A DNA stretch of 64,000 nucleotides, taken from contig JAJTWR010000419.1 of NCBI GenBank assembly GCA_021613335.1, positions 202,001 through 266,000 of the forward strand, written 5' to 3'. Made by a program: the position numbers and the translations under genes. Of this stretch, positions 37,384-48,600 are shown one piece after another. A model generated the notes under the pieces. It was given only the letters and a program-made list of their open reading frames with translations, was not told the origin of the DNA and did not search any database. The number at the start of each line of letters is the position of its first letter. The stretch's first letter is position 1. The DNA comes from Whitmania pigra. Taxonomy: Eukaryota; Annelida; Clitellata; Hirudinida; Haemopidae.

Positions 37384-37850
37384 TGAGTGGGTGAGTGAGT
37401 GAGTGAGTGAGTGAGTGAGTGAGTGAGTGAGTGAGTGAGTGAGTGAGTGAGTGAGTGAGTGAGTGAGTGAGTGAGTGAGTGAGTGAGTGCGTGAGTGAGT
37501 GAGTGAGTGAGTGAGTGAGTGAGTGAGTGAGTGAGTGAGTGAGTGAGTGAGTGAGTGAGTGAGTGAGTGAGTGAGGTGAGTGAGTGAGTGAGTGAGTGAG
37601 TGAGTGAGTGAGTGAGTGAGTGAGTGAGTGAGTGAGTGAGTGAGTGAGTGAGTGAGTGAGTGAGTGAGTGAGTGAGTGAGTGAGTGATGAGTGAGTGAGT
37701 GATTGAGTGAGTGAGTGAGTGCGTGAGTGAGTGAGTGAGTGAGTGAGTGAGTGAGTGAGTGAGTGAGTGAGTGAGTGAGTGAGTGAGTGAGTGAGTGCGT
37801 GAGTGAGTGAGTGAGTGAGTGAGTGAGTGAGTGAGTAAATGAGCAGACGG
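37384..37850. repeat. (TGAG)n microsatellite, second array
   Basis: About 465 bp, same unit and strand sense as the 32.4-33.0 kb array but with more interruptions (gtgcgtgag, gaggtgag, gtgatgag). Confidence 0.96.
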
Positions 37851-37935
37851 GTGATTGAGCGAGCGATTGAGCAGGTGAGTGAGTGAATACGCGAGCAGGG
37901 AAAGGAAATAAACTAGAGCCGGTCGCGCTGAAATC

Positions 37936-37943
37936 TCACGTGA
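37936..37943. promoter_or_regulatory. TCACGTGA palindrome 2
   Basis: Perfect 8-bp E-box palindrome. A related atcacgtgtc lies 35 bp to the right. Confidence 0.35.
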
Positions 37944-38132
37944 CTTGAGCAGACGTCAAGGAGGAATAGATCACGTGTCAATTTCCGGTTCTGAGTGTTG
38001 GACGCATGTAAGGCCTTTTGTTTGACTAATGAGTCCAATTTTTTTCTCTTATTATACTTTCCTTTTCTTTTCTGTGTCCATCTCTCTCTCCATCATTTAC
38101 TTTCTTTGTTATTCATCTTCAAGGATTTGTCC

Positions 38133-39058
38133 CGTTATATCAGGGGTGCACAACCTTTTTCAGCCTGAGGGCCAAAATTACTTAGTCCCTGGGCGCCAGG
38201 GGCCGCATCAGCGTGCACATAGATCACACAATAAAACAACTCAAAGAATGCAAATTTTTAATGAATGTCATAAAATAAAATAACGTTATTTAAACATGCA
38301 TGAATAACTAAATGTAAAAAAACTCAAAGAATGCAAGTTTTTAATAAATGTCATAACAAAAAAAATAACGTTATTTAAAAATGTATGAATAACTAAATGT
38401 TAGTATTTTAATGAGAAGGTTGAGCCTGAATGGTTGCAACAACATTGTCAATATTGGGTTCGAGTTCTGTTGTTGCAAGCCTCAAAATCGAACAAAGATT
38501 ATCATCAGTCAAAGATGATCTCAGTTTATTTTTATTTGTGTTCATGACTGAAAACGTTTGTTCACACACGTATGTGCTGCCAAATTCAGACAAGATTCGG
38601 CAAGCCAAATCTTTGACCGCTCCATATTTAACTGAACTTAGACTTCCATAAAAAGTTAAAATGGAGTTATGCTGAAACGCAGACTTTAGTTCTGGTGAAC
38701 ATTGAAGATCAATGACTTATAACTGACTTTGCTCAGGTACGGATTCTACAGCACAAGAGAAAGGGTCACAGATGAAGTTGAATAAATCTTTATGCTCCCT
38801 GAATGCATCAAAACGTTCATTAAATTCCTTTAGTAACGCTTCACAACTTATTTATTGGTATTTATTGAAGTCACACTGGTATTCCTTCTGAAAAGCTGAA
38901 CAAATAGGATGTGCGAACAGTACTATTAAAAAGAGGTGGGCGGGTGCATCGATTTAAAATTCTGTTAGGGCCGCAAATAGCCAAAATGGACTAGTTGTCT
39001 GGGGGCCGCATCAAACGGGCCGGTGGGCCGCATGTGGTTGTGCACCTCTGCGTTATAT
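38133..39058 (-). mobile_element. hAT transposon, 910 bp, with exact 8-bp target duplication
   Basis: The element is 38141-39050. Its left end CAGGGGTGCACAACC and the complement of its right end, CAGAGGTGCACAACC, match at 14 of 15 positions. It is flanked on both sides by the same 8 bases, cgttatat (38133-38140 and 39051-39058), the length expected of hAT insertion. The inside carries a decayed transposase C-terminus on the minus strand. The element is too short to encode a whole transposase, so it is an internally deleted, non-autonomous copy. The clear ends and intact duplication suggest a fairly recent insertion. Confidence 0.95.
38408..38880 (-). pseudogene. hAT transposase C-terminal fragment inside the element
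   Basis: The minus-strand frame reads CEALLKEFNERFDAF, FNFICDPF, then a stop (taa), then FYGSLSSVKYGAVKDLACRI and FGSTYVCEQTFSVMNTNKNK, followed by LRSSLTDDNLCSILRLATTE. This is the C-terminal dimerisation region of SCAND3/ZBED/GTF2IRD2-type hAT transposases. The in-frame stop and missing N-terminal part make it non-functional. Confidence 0.9.
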
Positions 39059-39960
39059 GAACTCCATCCATCGATCCGGCCGTATTTTCTATCGTTCTCG
39101 GCTTTATTCAGTGAAGCGTGTCTGTTTATCCACGGGTCAGTGACTCCCCGTCATTAGACGTGGCTTTTCAGCGCATGTGCTCAGTTTATAAGTTTCAGCC
39201 TCTCCTCGTTCCCATCATTTCGAACACTGCCGGAAATAACTGCGCATCCAGGCGTGGAAATGCCAGCCTCCGGTCGGATTCAGCCATCTGGAACTTTTCC
39301 ACGTCGTCGACACGCTCGAACGATCAAAGTTCATCGGAGCGTGGAGGAGAACCTGACATGCGCACTTAACGTCGACCATGTGCCCGGGGTGACAGTCCAC
39401 TTGGGGCAAGATTAAATATCTTTTCCGAGGCTTCGAAAGGTTGCTATTGACAACCGGAGAGTAAATAATTAAAAATTATAATATAAATAATTGTGTAATT
39501 GTTATTGGAGTTTCTTAAGATCAAAAATTCTGAAAATTTGTTTCGTTTTCAATTGTGATAATTAAACTTAATTATGCTTCCATTTTGTATTATTATTATT
39601 ATTATTATTATAATTTTGTTTTTTAAATTAATTGTAATTATTTACAATTATTCTAGGATAATTAAATTTTCTTTGAAATCATTAAAATTAATTTGCTTTC
39701 TAATTAATGAAATCTTTCGTTTATATTAAAAAATTGCTTTACGCCAATATTAGTCTGTCATTAACTTTTCTTTTGTCGTCAATAAATCAAATAAATAAAT
39801 AAATAATTCGTAAATCAAATTTTTGACGTGCCTCCGAGTTTAATTTGTTGGGAAAACGAAATCAGCATATACCCGGGTTTTTACTTTTAATTTTAAAAAT
39901 TATATTCGATGGAAATGAAAATTTGTACATTCGTCGATGTATTTTTGGATTTCCCGAATT
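39059..39960. other. Intergenic region
   Basis: A more GC-rich part (39100-39420) has short open frames on both strands without family features; the rest is AT-rich. No gene was recognised. Confidence 0.45.
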
Positions 39961-39977
39961 TACTTTCTATTAATCTA

Positions 39978-40510
39978 TACATCCATCCGACGGTCCATCC
40001 ATCCATTCTCTCATTCATCCATCCATCCATCCATCCATCCATCCATCCATCTATCCATCCATCCATCCATCCATCCATCCATCCATCCATCCATCATCCA
40101 TCCATCCATCCATCCATCATCCATCCATCCATCCATCCATCCATCCATCCATCCATCCATCCATCCATCCATCCATCCATCCATCCATCCATCCATCCAT
40201 CCATCCATCCATCCATCCATCCATCCTCTCATCCATTCATCCATCCATCCTCTCATCCATCCATCCATCCATCCATCCTCTCATCCATCCATCCATCCAT
40301 TCACTCATCCACCCAGCCGTCCATACGTCCATCCATTCATCCATCCATCCATCCATCCATCCATCCATCCATCCATCCATCCATCCATCCTCTCATCCAT
40401 CCATCCATCCATCCATCCATCCATCCATCCATCCATCCATCCATCCATCCATCCTCTCATCCATCCATCCATCCATTCACTCATCCACCCAGCCGTCCAT
40501 ACGTCCATCC
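39978..40510. repeat. (ATCC)n microsatellite with a duplicated 170-bp section
   Basis: About 530 bp of atcc repeats. The sequence ccattcactcatccacccag followed by ccgtccatacgtccatcc appears twice (about 40296 and 40471), so a longer segment has been duplicated inside the array. Confidence 0.95.
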
Positions 40511-40579
40511 ATCTTTCCCTTCCATCCTTCAAGACAAACGAGTGGCACGAGTCTCACTAATTGGAGATGGAAAAACGGA

Positions 40580-40700
40580 GATGGATGATGATGATGATGA
40601 TGACGATGACGACGATGATGATGGTGGTGATGATGATGATGACGATGACGATGAAAACGACGACGACAGCAGTGGTGATAATGATGACGGTTCTAATTGC
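40580..40700. repeat. Interrupted (GAT)n
   Basis: Gat/gac repeats right after the (ATCC)n array. Confidence 0.85.
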
Positions 40701-40857
40701 AAAGTCATCAATCATAATTATAATTACCGTGGCAATTACCGCTTTTAAGAAGTTATTTATTGTCCACGTGAAAACTAATTTGTCGTCATCGTCATTATTA
40801 TTTTTTCTTCATCATCATCGTCATCGTCATCATCAATCTAAAATAGCCAACGCTTTA

Positions 40858-40990
40858 TTCATCCATCCATCCACCCATCCATCTATCCATCCATCCACCC
40901 ATCCATCCATCCATCCATCCATCCATCCATCCATCCATCCATCCATCCATCCATCCATCCATCCATCCATCCATTCATCTATCCATCCTC
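40858..40990. repeat. (ATCC)n microsatellite
   Basis: About 130 bp of atcc repeats, same strand sense as the array at 39.98-40.51 kb. Confidence 0.94.
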
Positions 40991-41795
40991 TGAATCTACA
41001 AGCAGTAGGTAGGAGAGTAAACGACGCCGTCTCGCCGGGCAGCGTCAAGGTGCGTCTACCTCTCTAGCGCCGAATTTCACGCATGACCGACTTGCGATAC
41101 GCAGGTTAATAAAACTTTTTTCACGCACCGTCAAACGCATGTCTAGCATATCGCGTGTTCCAACGGATGCGATGGAGTCATTGGAGCGCGAACGGATTCA
41201 TCCGAGCGTGTCGAAAGCGATGATAGTTTCACTCGGTTGCGCAAATTTTCTGCCGCCTCGATCGCCGCTGACGCGTCGACTTCTAAGGCGCTAAGCTCTT
41301 GTACATGTGTATGTGACCTTGATAATTACAGCCATAGTATTCTGACGCAGCTATTATGATGATGATGTCGATGAGTGACTATGAATGAGGTGGAATAAAG
41401 TAGAAAGTCCACTCAAGTATCTCACAACAGGTGCATGGATACTCGTACAGGTGTGAATCAGCCTAAAGGCACGGTGATACCTCTCCATAATGATAAACGT
41501 AAACATCAACTTACTTACAGATATGTACATCGTCACTACATCCTTAATCTAACTGTAAAGGTTATTTAGCACACAGGTGAATAATTGAATGACACGTGCA
41601 ATACCTGTAGCGCCCCAAGCACCCAGCAGGTGGTTGTACGACCCGCGAGGTCATCTTCGTTTGCTCATTAATGTCAACTATTGTCATCATCATCTTCATC
41701 GTCGTCGTCGTCATCTTCATCGTCGCAGGCTCCATTAGCCATACCAGCATCTAATCCAACGTCATTAGCGGAGCATGCTCGCCGGAAGTGATTTG

Positions 41796-41803
41796 TCACG
41801 TGA
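41796..41803. promoter_or_regulatory. TCACGTGA palindrome 3
   Basis: Perfect 8-bp E-box palindrome, 248 bp from the next one. Confidence 0.35.
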
Positions 41804-42043
41804 TCGGATGTACCGGTCCGGCAGCCAATTAAAACGCTCGCTGCTAATTGGACGCGCGTTCGGTTGCTGCCGCCATTGCCGGGAGTGGTTGCCTCGGCGG
41901 CCGTGATGGTGATGACGATGATAATGATGACGACGAGAGCAGTGACGATGAGGATGACGATGACAAAATGGCGGCCATGTTGGACACTGTTTTTTGGCGG
42001 AGTTTGTCAAACTGAATATCTCACTGGTTGATGGTTCCCTGAT

Positions 42044-42051
42044 TCACGTGA
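42044..42051. promoter_or_regulatory. TCACGTGA palindrome 4
   Basis: Perfect 8-bp E-box palindrome in the CpG-richer stretch. Confidence 0.35.
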
Positions 42052-42416
42052 CCTTAACGGCTATTATGAAGGTCACTTTTAACGAAGAATGCTTTCAAAT
42101 GCCAAACGTTAGTAGGATCTAATTTGAAAGCCCAATTGCAAAAGGTCTATGCATCCATCCATCCATCCATCCATCCATCCATCCATCCATCGTTCTTGCA
42201 TTCCTCCATCACTCCTCCTCGGACGACCGCACTCAGGGCGCTAGTACGTGACCGTAGCGTCATTGGAGCGTCAACAAGATGGCGTCGACAAGCCTCCATT
42301 CAACTGTGACGTCTCTTAATTGAAGTCCACGCGGCGGACTCACCCACCCACCCATCGTCTTTGTCATTCGTTATTCGACCACTCACTCATTCGGCCAGGC
42401 CCTCGCCTCTCGCTGA

Positions 42417-42903
<487 letters not shown>

Positions 42904-43194
42904 ATTATTTTTTTATATTATTATTATTATTATTATAGCCATCATCATTATCATCAACAACTCGTCAATCGCTTTTTAGTTCTCTTTCTTTTGGTCATTC
43001 GGAGTTCAACCGATTAATTCACTCACTAGCTAACTCACTCATTCACTCATTCGCTCATTCGCTCGCTAAATCATTCACTCACTCGCTTTGTCACCTCCTA
43101 TGTCATCATTCTTTTAACAACCACTCACCGAATATATAGCCCACTGGTTGTCTTCCCAATCCACCCACCCATTCGGTCGTCCACTCAAAACCTG

Positions 43195-43470
43195 GAAAAG
43201 GAGCAAGTGACGCGCAGACAGAGATATGTGAACAGAAAAAGAGACAAACAGGTAGACATACAGACAGGCAGACAGAGAATTAAAGATAAATAGTAGATGA
43301 AATGAAGAGAAGGACATTTGACACAGACAGACAAGGAGACATACATAGAGAGATAAAGGCTCACACAGACAGACAAGTAGACATACACAGAGAGATAAAG
43401 GTACACACAGACAGACAGACAGATAAGGAGACATACATAGAGAGAAGAAGAGAGAGAGAGAGATGGACAG
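43195..43470. repeat. CAGACA/GACA-type minisatellite
   Basis: Degenerate repeats of cacacagacagacaag, agacatac and agagagataaaggc words, for example at 43322-43380 and 43384-43440, ending in (AG)n. Confidence 0.85.
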
Positions 43471-43574
43471 TCAGGCGAGAGAACGTACAGCCAGTCAGTG
43501 TACGCCGGAAGAGACGCAAAAGAAGAGAGATTTCCAGCTCCACAGGCTCCGACGTGTGATTAATCTTTGCCGGT

Positions 43575-43690
43575 GATGGCGATGATGAGTGGAGAAAGAG
43601 GAGGAAGATGAAGATGAGGAGTATGATGATGATGGTGATGATGATGGTGATGATGACGACGACGATGATGATGATGATGGTGAGTAAGAC
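43575..43690. repeat. Interrupted (GAT)n
   Basis: Gatgatgatggtgat-type tract of about 100 bp. Confidence 0.8.
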
Positions 43691-43782
43691 GATGAGTTTG
43701 AAGGGAGCTTAGTCGACGACGCTTTGAAGACGTATAAATTCTAATTTGTCCTGTACCATATGTTCGGAGGTCGGAAATTGAC

Positions 43783-44060
43783 TCGCTCACTCACTCACTC
43801 ACTCACTCACTCACTCACTCACTCACTCACTCACTCACTCACTCACTCAACCAATCACTCACTAATTCAATCATTCACTCAATCACTCACTCACTTACCT
43901 ATTGGGCACTTCCTCATTCATTTGCTCACTCATGTATGCTAAAAGCTTTCTAACCACATTATTTTTCACACTTACTAATTCACCATTCCATCCATTCATT
44001 CACCTCCCCACTCACTCATTCACCCATCCTCTCATCCACTCATTCATTCAGTCACTCACG
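43783..44060. repeat. (ACTC)n array decaying into degenerate repeats
   Basis: A pure actc array at 43783-43850 is followed by weaker copies with attc/aatc variants to about 44060. The unit is the reverse complement of the (TGAG)n arrays to the left. Confidence 0.88.
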
Positions 44061-44136
44061 TCCTCGTATACGTGACGTCGACACTCTGCACTTTCATGCA
44101 TAAAGAATGCCCCTGGCCGAGCCATTGTCATGACCA

Positions 44137-44475
44137 TCATCATCATCATCATCATCCTCTTCGTCGTCGTCGTCGTCGTCATCGTCATCGCAACAGGTTT
44201 TTTTTTTAGCTTTTTCTCACAAATTCCTAATTATTTTCACACTTCATCATCACTTATTATCATATATATTATATTTTCTTCATCATTACCATCATCATTA
44301 TCATCATCATCATCATCACCACCACCATCTTCTTCTTCCTAATTATCATCATCACCACCACCATCTTCTTCCTAATCATCGTCATCACCACCACCACCAT
44401 CTTCTTCCTAATCATCATCATCACCATCACCATTCTAACCATCATCATCATTTTGCCATCACGGTCGTCATCATC
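44137..44475. repeat. (ATC)n and cttcttcctaatcatc repeats
   Basis: Atc tracts at 44137-44190 and 44285-44330. These are followed by three copies of a unit of about 45 bp with ccaccaccatcttcttccta. Confidence 0.88.
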
Positions 44476-44482
44476 TTCGGCA

Positions 44483-44490
44483 TCACGTGA
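44483..44490. promoter_or_regulatory. TCACGTGA palindrome 5
   Basis: Perfect 8-bp E-box palindrome, about 1.1 kb upstream of RBM25. Confidence 0.35.
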
Positions 44491-44561
44491 TTGCATTGTA
44501 CATGCGGCCAGTCCCAGGTGTGTACCGAGGTCCTGTTGCTAGTGGAAGCAACGCTTCCATT

Positions 44562-44652
44562 CATCCATTTATCCATCCATCCATCCATCCATTCATCCAT
44601 CCATCCATCCATCCATCCATCCATCCATCCGTCCGTCCGTCCGTCCGTCCGT
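44562..44652. repeat. (ATCC)n passing into (GTCC)n
   Basis: Atcc units change at about 44629 into six gtcc units, a unit-substitution boundary. Confidence 0.9.
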
Positions 44653-45609
44653 TTGTTCCTACTTCCACAAGTCCTTCAGTCGTTCATTGGCTACCTCGCT
44701 ATTGACTAATATTGACTAGTTAGTCTTGACATTGAGCTAACGAATAATAGTGTTATTTTGATGCCAAGTGATGTTTTGCTATTGTTATTAAATTTCAAAT
44801 ATTTATTTATTAATTTATTTATTTCAACCATCAATAAAGTCACATGTGACTGCTAACACAAATTGGAGTCAGATATGATGTTAATCTGTTATTGTTAATC
44901 AATTATTGGTTATCTGTCAATCTGTTATTGTTGATTAATTATTGGTTATTACATTTTATTTATTAATAACAATAAATACATTTAAACAGTTGAGTTTTTT
45001 TATATTCGTGATTATTTTATTAGCCAAGATTATGTTCAACTGATTTTAACATTTCAGAAGAAATACTATGTTTTTATGGAAGTCGATAAAAGTTTTCATG
45101 ATGCAAATAATTTGATAAAGTTATTAGCAATCTCTTTGACACTCAAGCTTTTTAAATCTTTTCCATTTATTCATTCTTCCATATCAATCTCCATTCATCC
45201 GTGAAGAGTCGTTGGAGAATGTTATAGTACCAATTAAAATATTTAAGAAATTTTAAAAATTTTGAGTCAATTTTTATTGTATTTAAAGTATTAATTTTTT
45301 TTAAATATTAATATTGTCGTATAAACGCCACACGCGATGATCTTAATAAAATTGAATAAATGTTATAATTATATTATAAATTTAGGCAATATTTTTAAAA
45401 AATTTTATATTCTTTTCTTAAAATTTTATTAATTTTACAATAATTCATTGCATTTAGATATTTTGTCGTGGATTTCGCCATGTTGTGAACTTGCTCGGTC
45501 GCTTAATAAATTAGCAAGGGTCGTACAGCTCGCTAAAAACAACAATCGAAATAGTTTTTTGAGTGGCATTTACATTGGTTGACATAATCAGACGATTTTG
45601 TATTCAAAA
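44653..45609. other. Intergenic region upstream of RBM25
   Basis: AT-rich. A direct repeat of about 55 bp (aatctgttattgttaatcaa and aatctgttattgttgattaa) lies at 44880-44955. The RBM25 5' UTR and promoter should lie at the right end. Confidence 0.5.
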
Positions 45610-48600
45610 ATGTCGTTCCCTCCGAGACCACCTATCATGCCTGGAATAATGGTTCCTCCGTTCACCTATCCACCTATAAGTGAGTGTTTTGAGTTTCTAC
45701 GTCTTATTTGTTTGGCTGCGATGTAATTAAGACACGTAATAACTTTATTTGAATTAATTGCTGTCGGCCATATGTTTCGAATTTTAGAAATCCAGATTGT
45801 TGTTGCAAGGTTTGCCTAATTTGTACCAACAGATTGATGATATTAGTTATATATTGATAGTATTATTGACAAATATTAGTTATAATGTTATGCGAAATGT
45901 TTTGTGACATGAATTCTTTAATGTTTCAGATATGATGCCCATTGGGATGATGCCAGTGCCTGGGGTAAGTTCAAATTATTTTTTGTATGATAGATATTTT
46001 TTACACTAATTACTCTGAATGAGCTCTGCAATACCTCTGTTCTTCTAAACTACAATTTCTAAAGTTACATGGGTCATAACTCCTTGACATAAATGTTCTG
46101 TTTTACAAAAACAGTTTTCATGATGTTGATATCAATAAGTTCTATCTGTAATTTTGATGCATGATTTATGTTAGGTTGTTGTGCTGCAACTATTAAAACA
46201 AATGTCTGATGATAGATTGGTTTATTTCCAATGTTTGGAATTAGGAGTTTATTATTATTAATAAGTTAATATTTAATTTCCCTATCAGATGATGAGGCCA
46301 GGCCTGCCTATGTCTACGATTCCACAGATGAACCTGCCAAGGCACCAGTCTTTTGGCAAGCCAGAAGTCATTGCCCCACCTGTTCTTAACAAACCACCTG
46401 TGAGTCACTTTTCATTGTTATTATTGCCATTTAGTGTTTCTTAAACATGCAATGGCTTTATAGTTTTAATCCAAAGAAGATAGCAATCAAGAGTTGCTTT
46501 TTCGTGGACCGATCATGTCCTCCTTAAGTAAACTTATATTTTAAAAAATATTTAATCGCAATTTTGATGCTGTAATTGCAAAAAGTGACAAAATTATGAC
46601 TTTTCCACGCAGGAGGAGAAACTGCCGGTGACGACGGTGTTTGTGGGCAACATCCACGACGGGGCTCCCGACGCCATGATCAAGGCGATGCTGCAAAAGT
46701 GCGGCAACGTCCTCAGCTGGAAGAGAGTGCAGGGTGCCTCAGGGAAGCTCCAAGGTGAGTGGTTTTGGTGGTTGGAATCATCTGGCAGTAACTCAGTGGT
46801 TGGACTGAAATGTGCATAACGATCTGATTATGTCGTGGATTGCGAATTGCGAGTGCATGAGTTGAAATATTAATATGATGTAACGATTAATTAATGATTT
46901 AATATTGTTGTCGTTTGCAGGCTTCGGATTTTGCGAATACGACAATCCCGCCTCGACGTTGAGGTGCATTCGTCTGCTCAACGATTGGAACGTCGTCGAC
47001 AAGAAATTGTTGGTGAGTCTCGTTTCGCTTTCTCAAAATAGACTCGAAAAAGCCAATGAGGATTTACAGAAGATCGTGTAAATCAAGTCTCCGGAATAAA
47101 ATTATCATTTAACATTTCTTAACCTTCGCAGGTCAAAGTTGATGCCAAAACCAATGACCTTCTCGAAGAGTACAAAAAGAAAAAGGACGAGAAGAGAAAG
47201 GTCACCAAGGTCAAGGAAGAAGGTGAGGATAACTCAGACGACGATGGAGAGGACTCGGAACACAAGAAGGATGCTGAGACCAGAGAACAACTGGAGGCCA
47301 TAATGAGAGAATACCACTCCGATCTCTACAAGACTGCAGATGGTGCTGGTTAGTTGAACACGTGCCATTTCAATGCGTGCTTTTAGGATAGCTCCGTGTT
47401 TGAGGATATTGGTTTTAAAAATGATGCGTGGAGATTCATGGAGATAATGCATTTTGACATTCGTTGGTGTTGTGTTTTTTGCAGACGAATCCGACAAAAG
47501 GTCAGCTAAAGGGAAGAAGCCGTCCGAAGAAATGCCTCCACTGGTTGGTTGTGTTTTTTATTTGTTGTCGATTGATCGGATTGATTGGATCAAATCCAAT
47601 CATCGCATTTAACATCCGCTGTGCAAGCTTCTAAAACTACTTTAATTATTTATTTCCACTCTGAATTTATGCTTGAACTTCCTGGTCATAAAATGATGAT
47701 GATCCGACCATTTCCAAATTGCAGAACTTGGAAGGCATGGAGTTGGAAGAGGACATCAAGAACCTGGTCAACAGAGAGATCAGGAGCTTCAGGGATGCTC
47801 ACCTGGTTAGTTGGATTTTTGGTCGCTCGTTTCTTTCACATTCCCTTTCCACTCCGACCAACGACAGGTTGCGTCCAGACGGTGGTCGGGGACCGATATA
47901 ATGGAAATAACCCCCTTACAGATCTCCTACGGATTTCTGCCGGCTGCTAATTGCTAAACTAGCTGGATACGTCGCTCGGCTAGGTTTGATTGCTGTACCA
48001 TAGACTGTTATGAATTGAACTTTTAAGTTGCCATTACATGTGTGCCTGTCGATGCTTGAGCTTCGACTCGCTCCGACTTTGGAGTACCGATCGGAAATCA
48101 GGACTAGTTAGTGAGTCGAGCCGTTTTGCCTTTCTTTTCGCGTGCTCGATTGAGTCGAAAGGGGACGCGTCGCGATCCCCGAACGTCTACGTCGATCGGC
48201 CGACGCCCATCAATCGCTCCCTGATTCGACCGGTCAGCTGTAGAACGAAACCACTGCCGGTCAGTTCATCGAGCGTGTTGAGGAACTCGGCACGTCGGCT
48301 TTCCCCGGCCTTCTGGGCCCTTAAAAAAAATTAGCGTCGTTCGTTTGGCCGTAGTCTCTCCTCTGCTCTCTTGAAGATGAAGATTTAGGACTTTTAGAGA
48401 GGTTAACTTGGAAATTTCAAAACGATTTTAAAATGTTTTCTTTTGAACGGAAAAATGATGCTTGGCTCGCCGGGGGGGTGGGCCACCCTTGCCCCCCGGA
48501 ACAGGGCGTCTTACAAATCAGTGTCATGTTAACAGGGCAACTCTCTTGAGAGTCAGACCGTAGCTATTGTTATCATATCTCTAGACTGGTTTACATGAAA

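Larger units (their letters stand above)
40991..42150. other. CpG-richer intergenic stretch, possible regulatory DNA
   Basis: Less repetitive and richer in CG dinucleotides than its surroundings, especially 41040-41290 and 41760-42000. It holds two TCACGTGA palindromes. No coding exon could be supported. It could contain a promoter or enhancer, perhaps of the Pax gene, but that is inference. Confidence 0.35.

Noticed and set aside
38029..38283. 84-codon + strand ORF over the left end of the hAT element
   Set aside because: It runs across the target duplication and terminal repeat, so it cannot be an old gene.
48038..48334. 98-codon ORF in RBM25 intron 8
   Set aside because: GC-rich sequence is open by chance; no family features, and neighbouring frames show nothing better.
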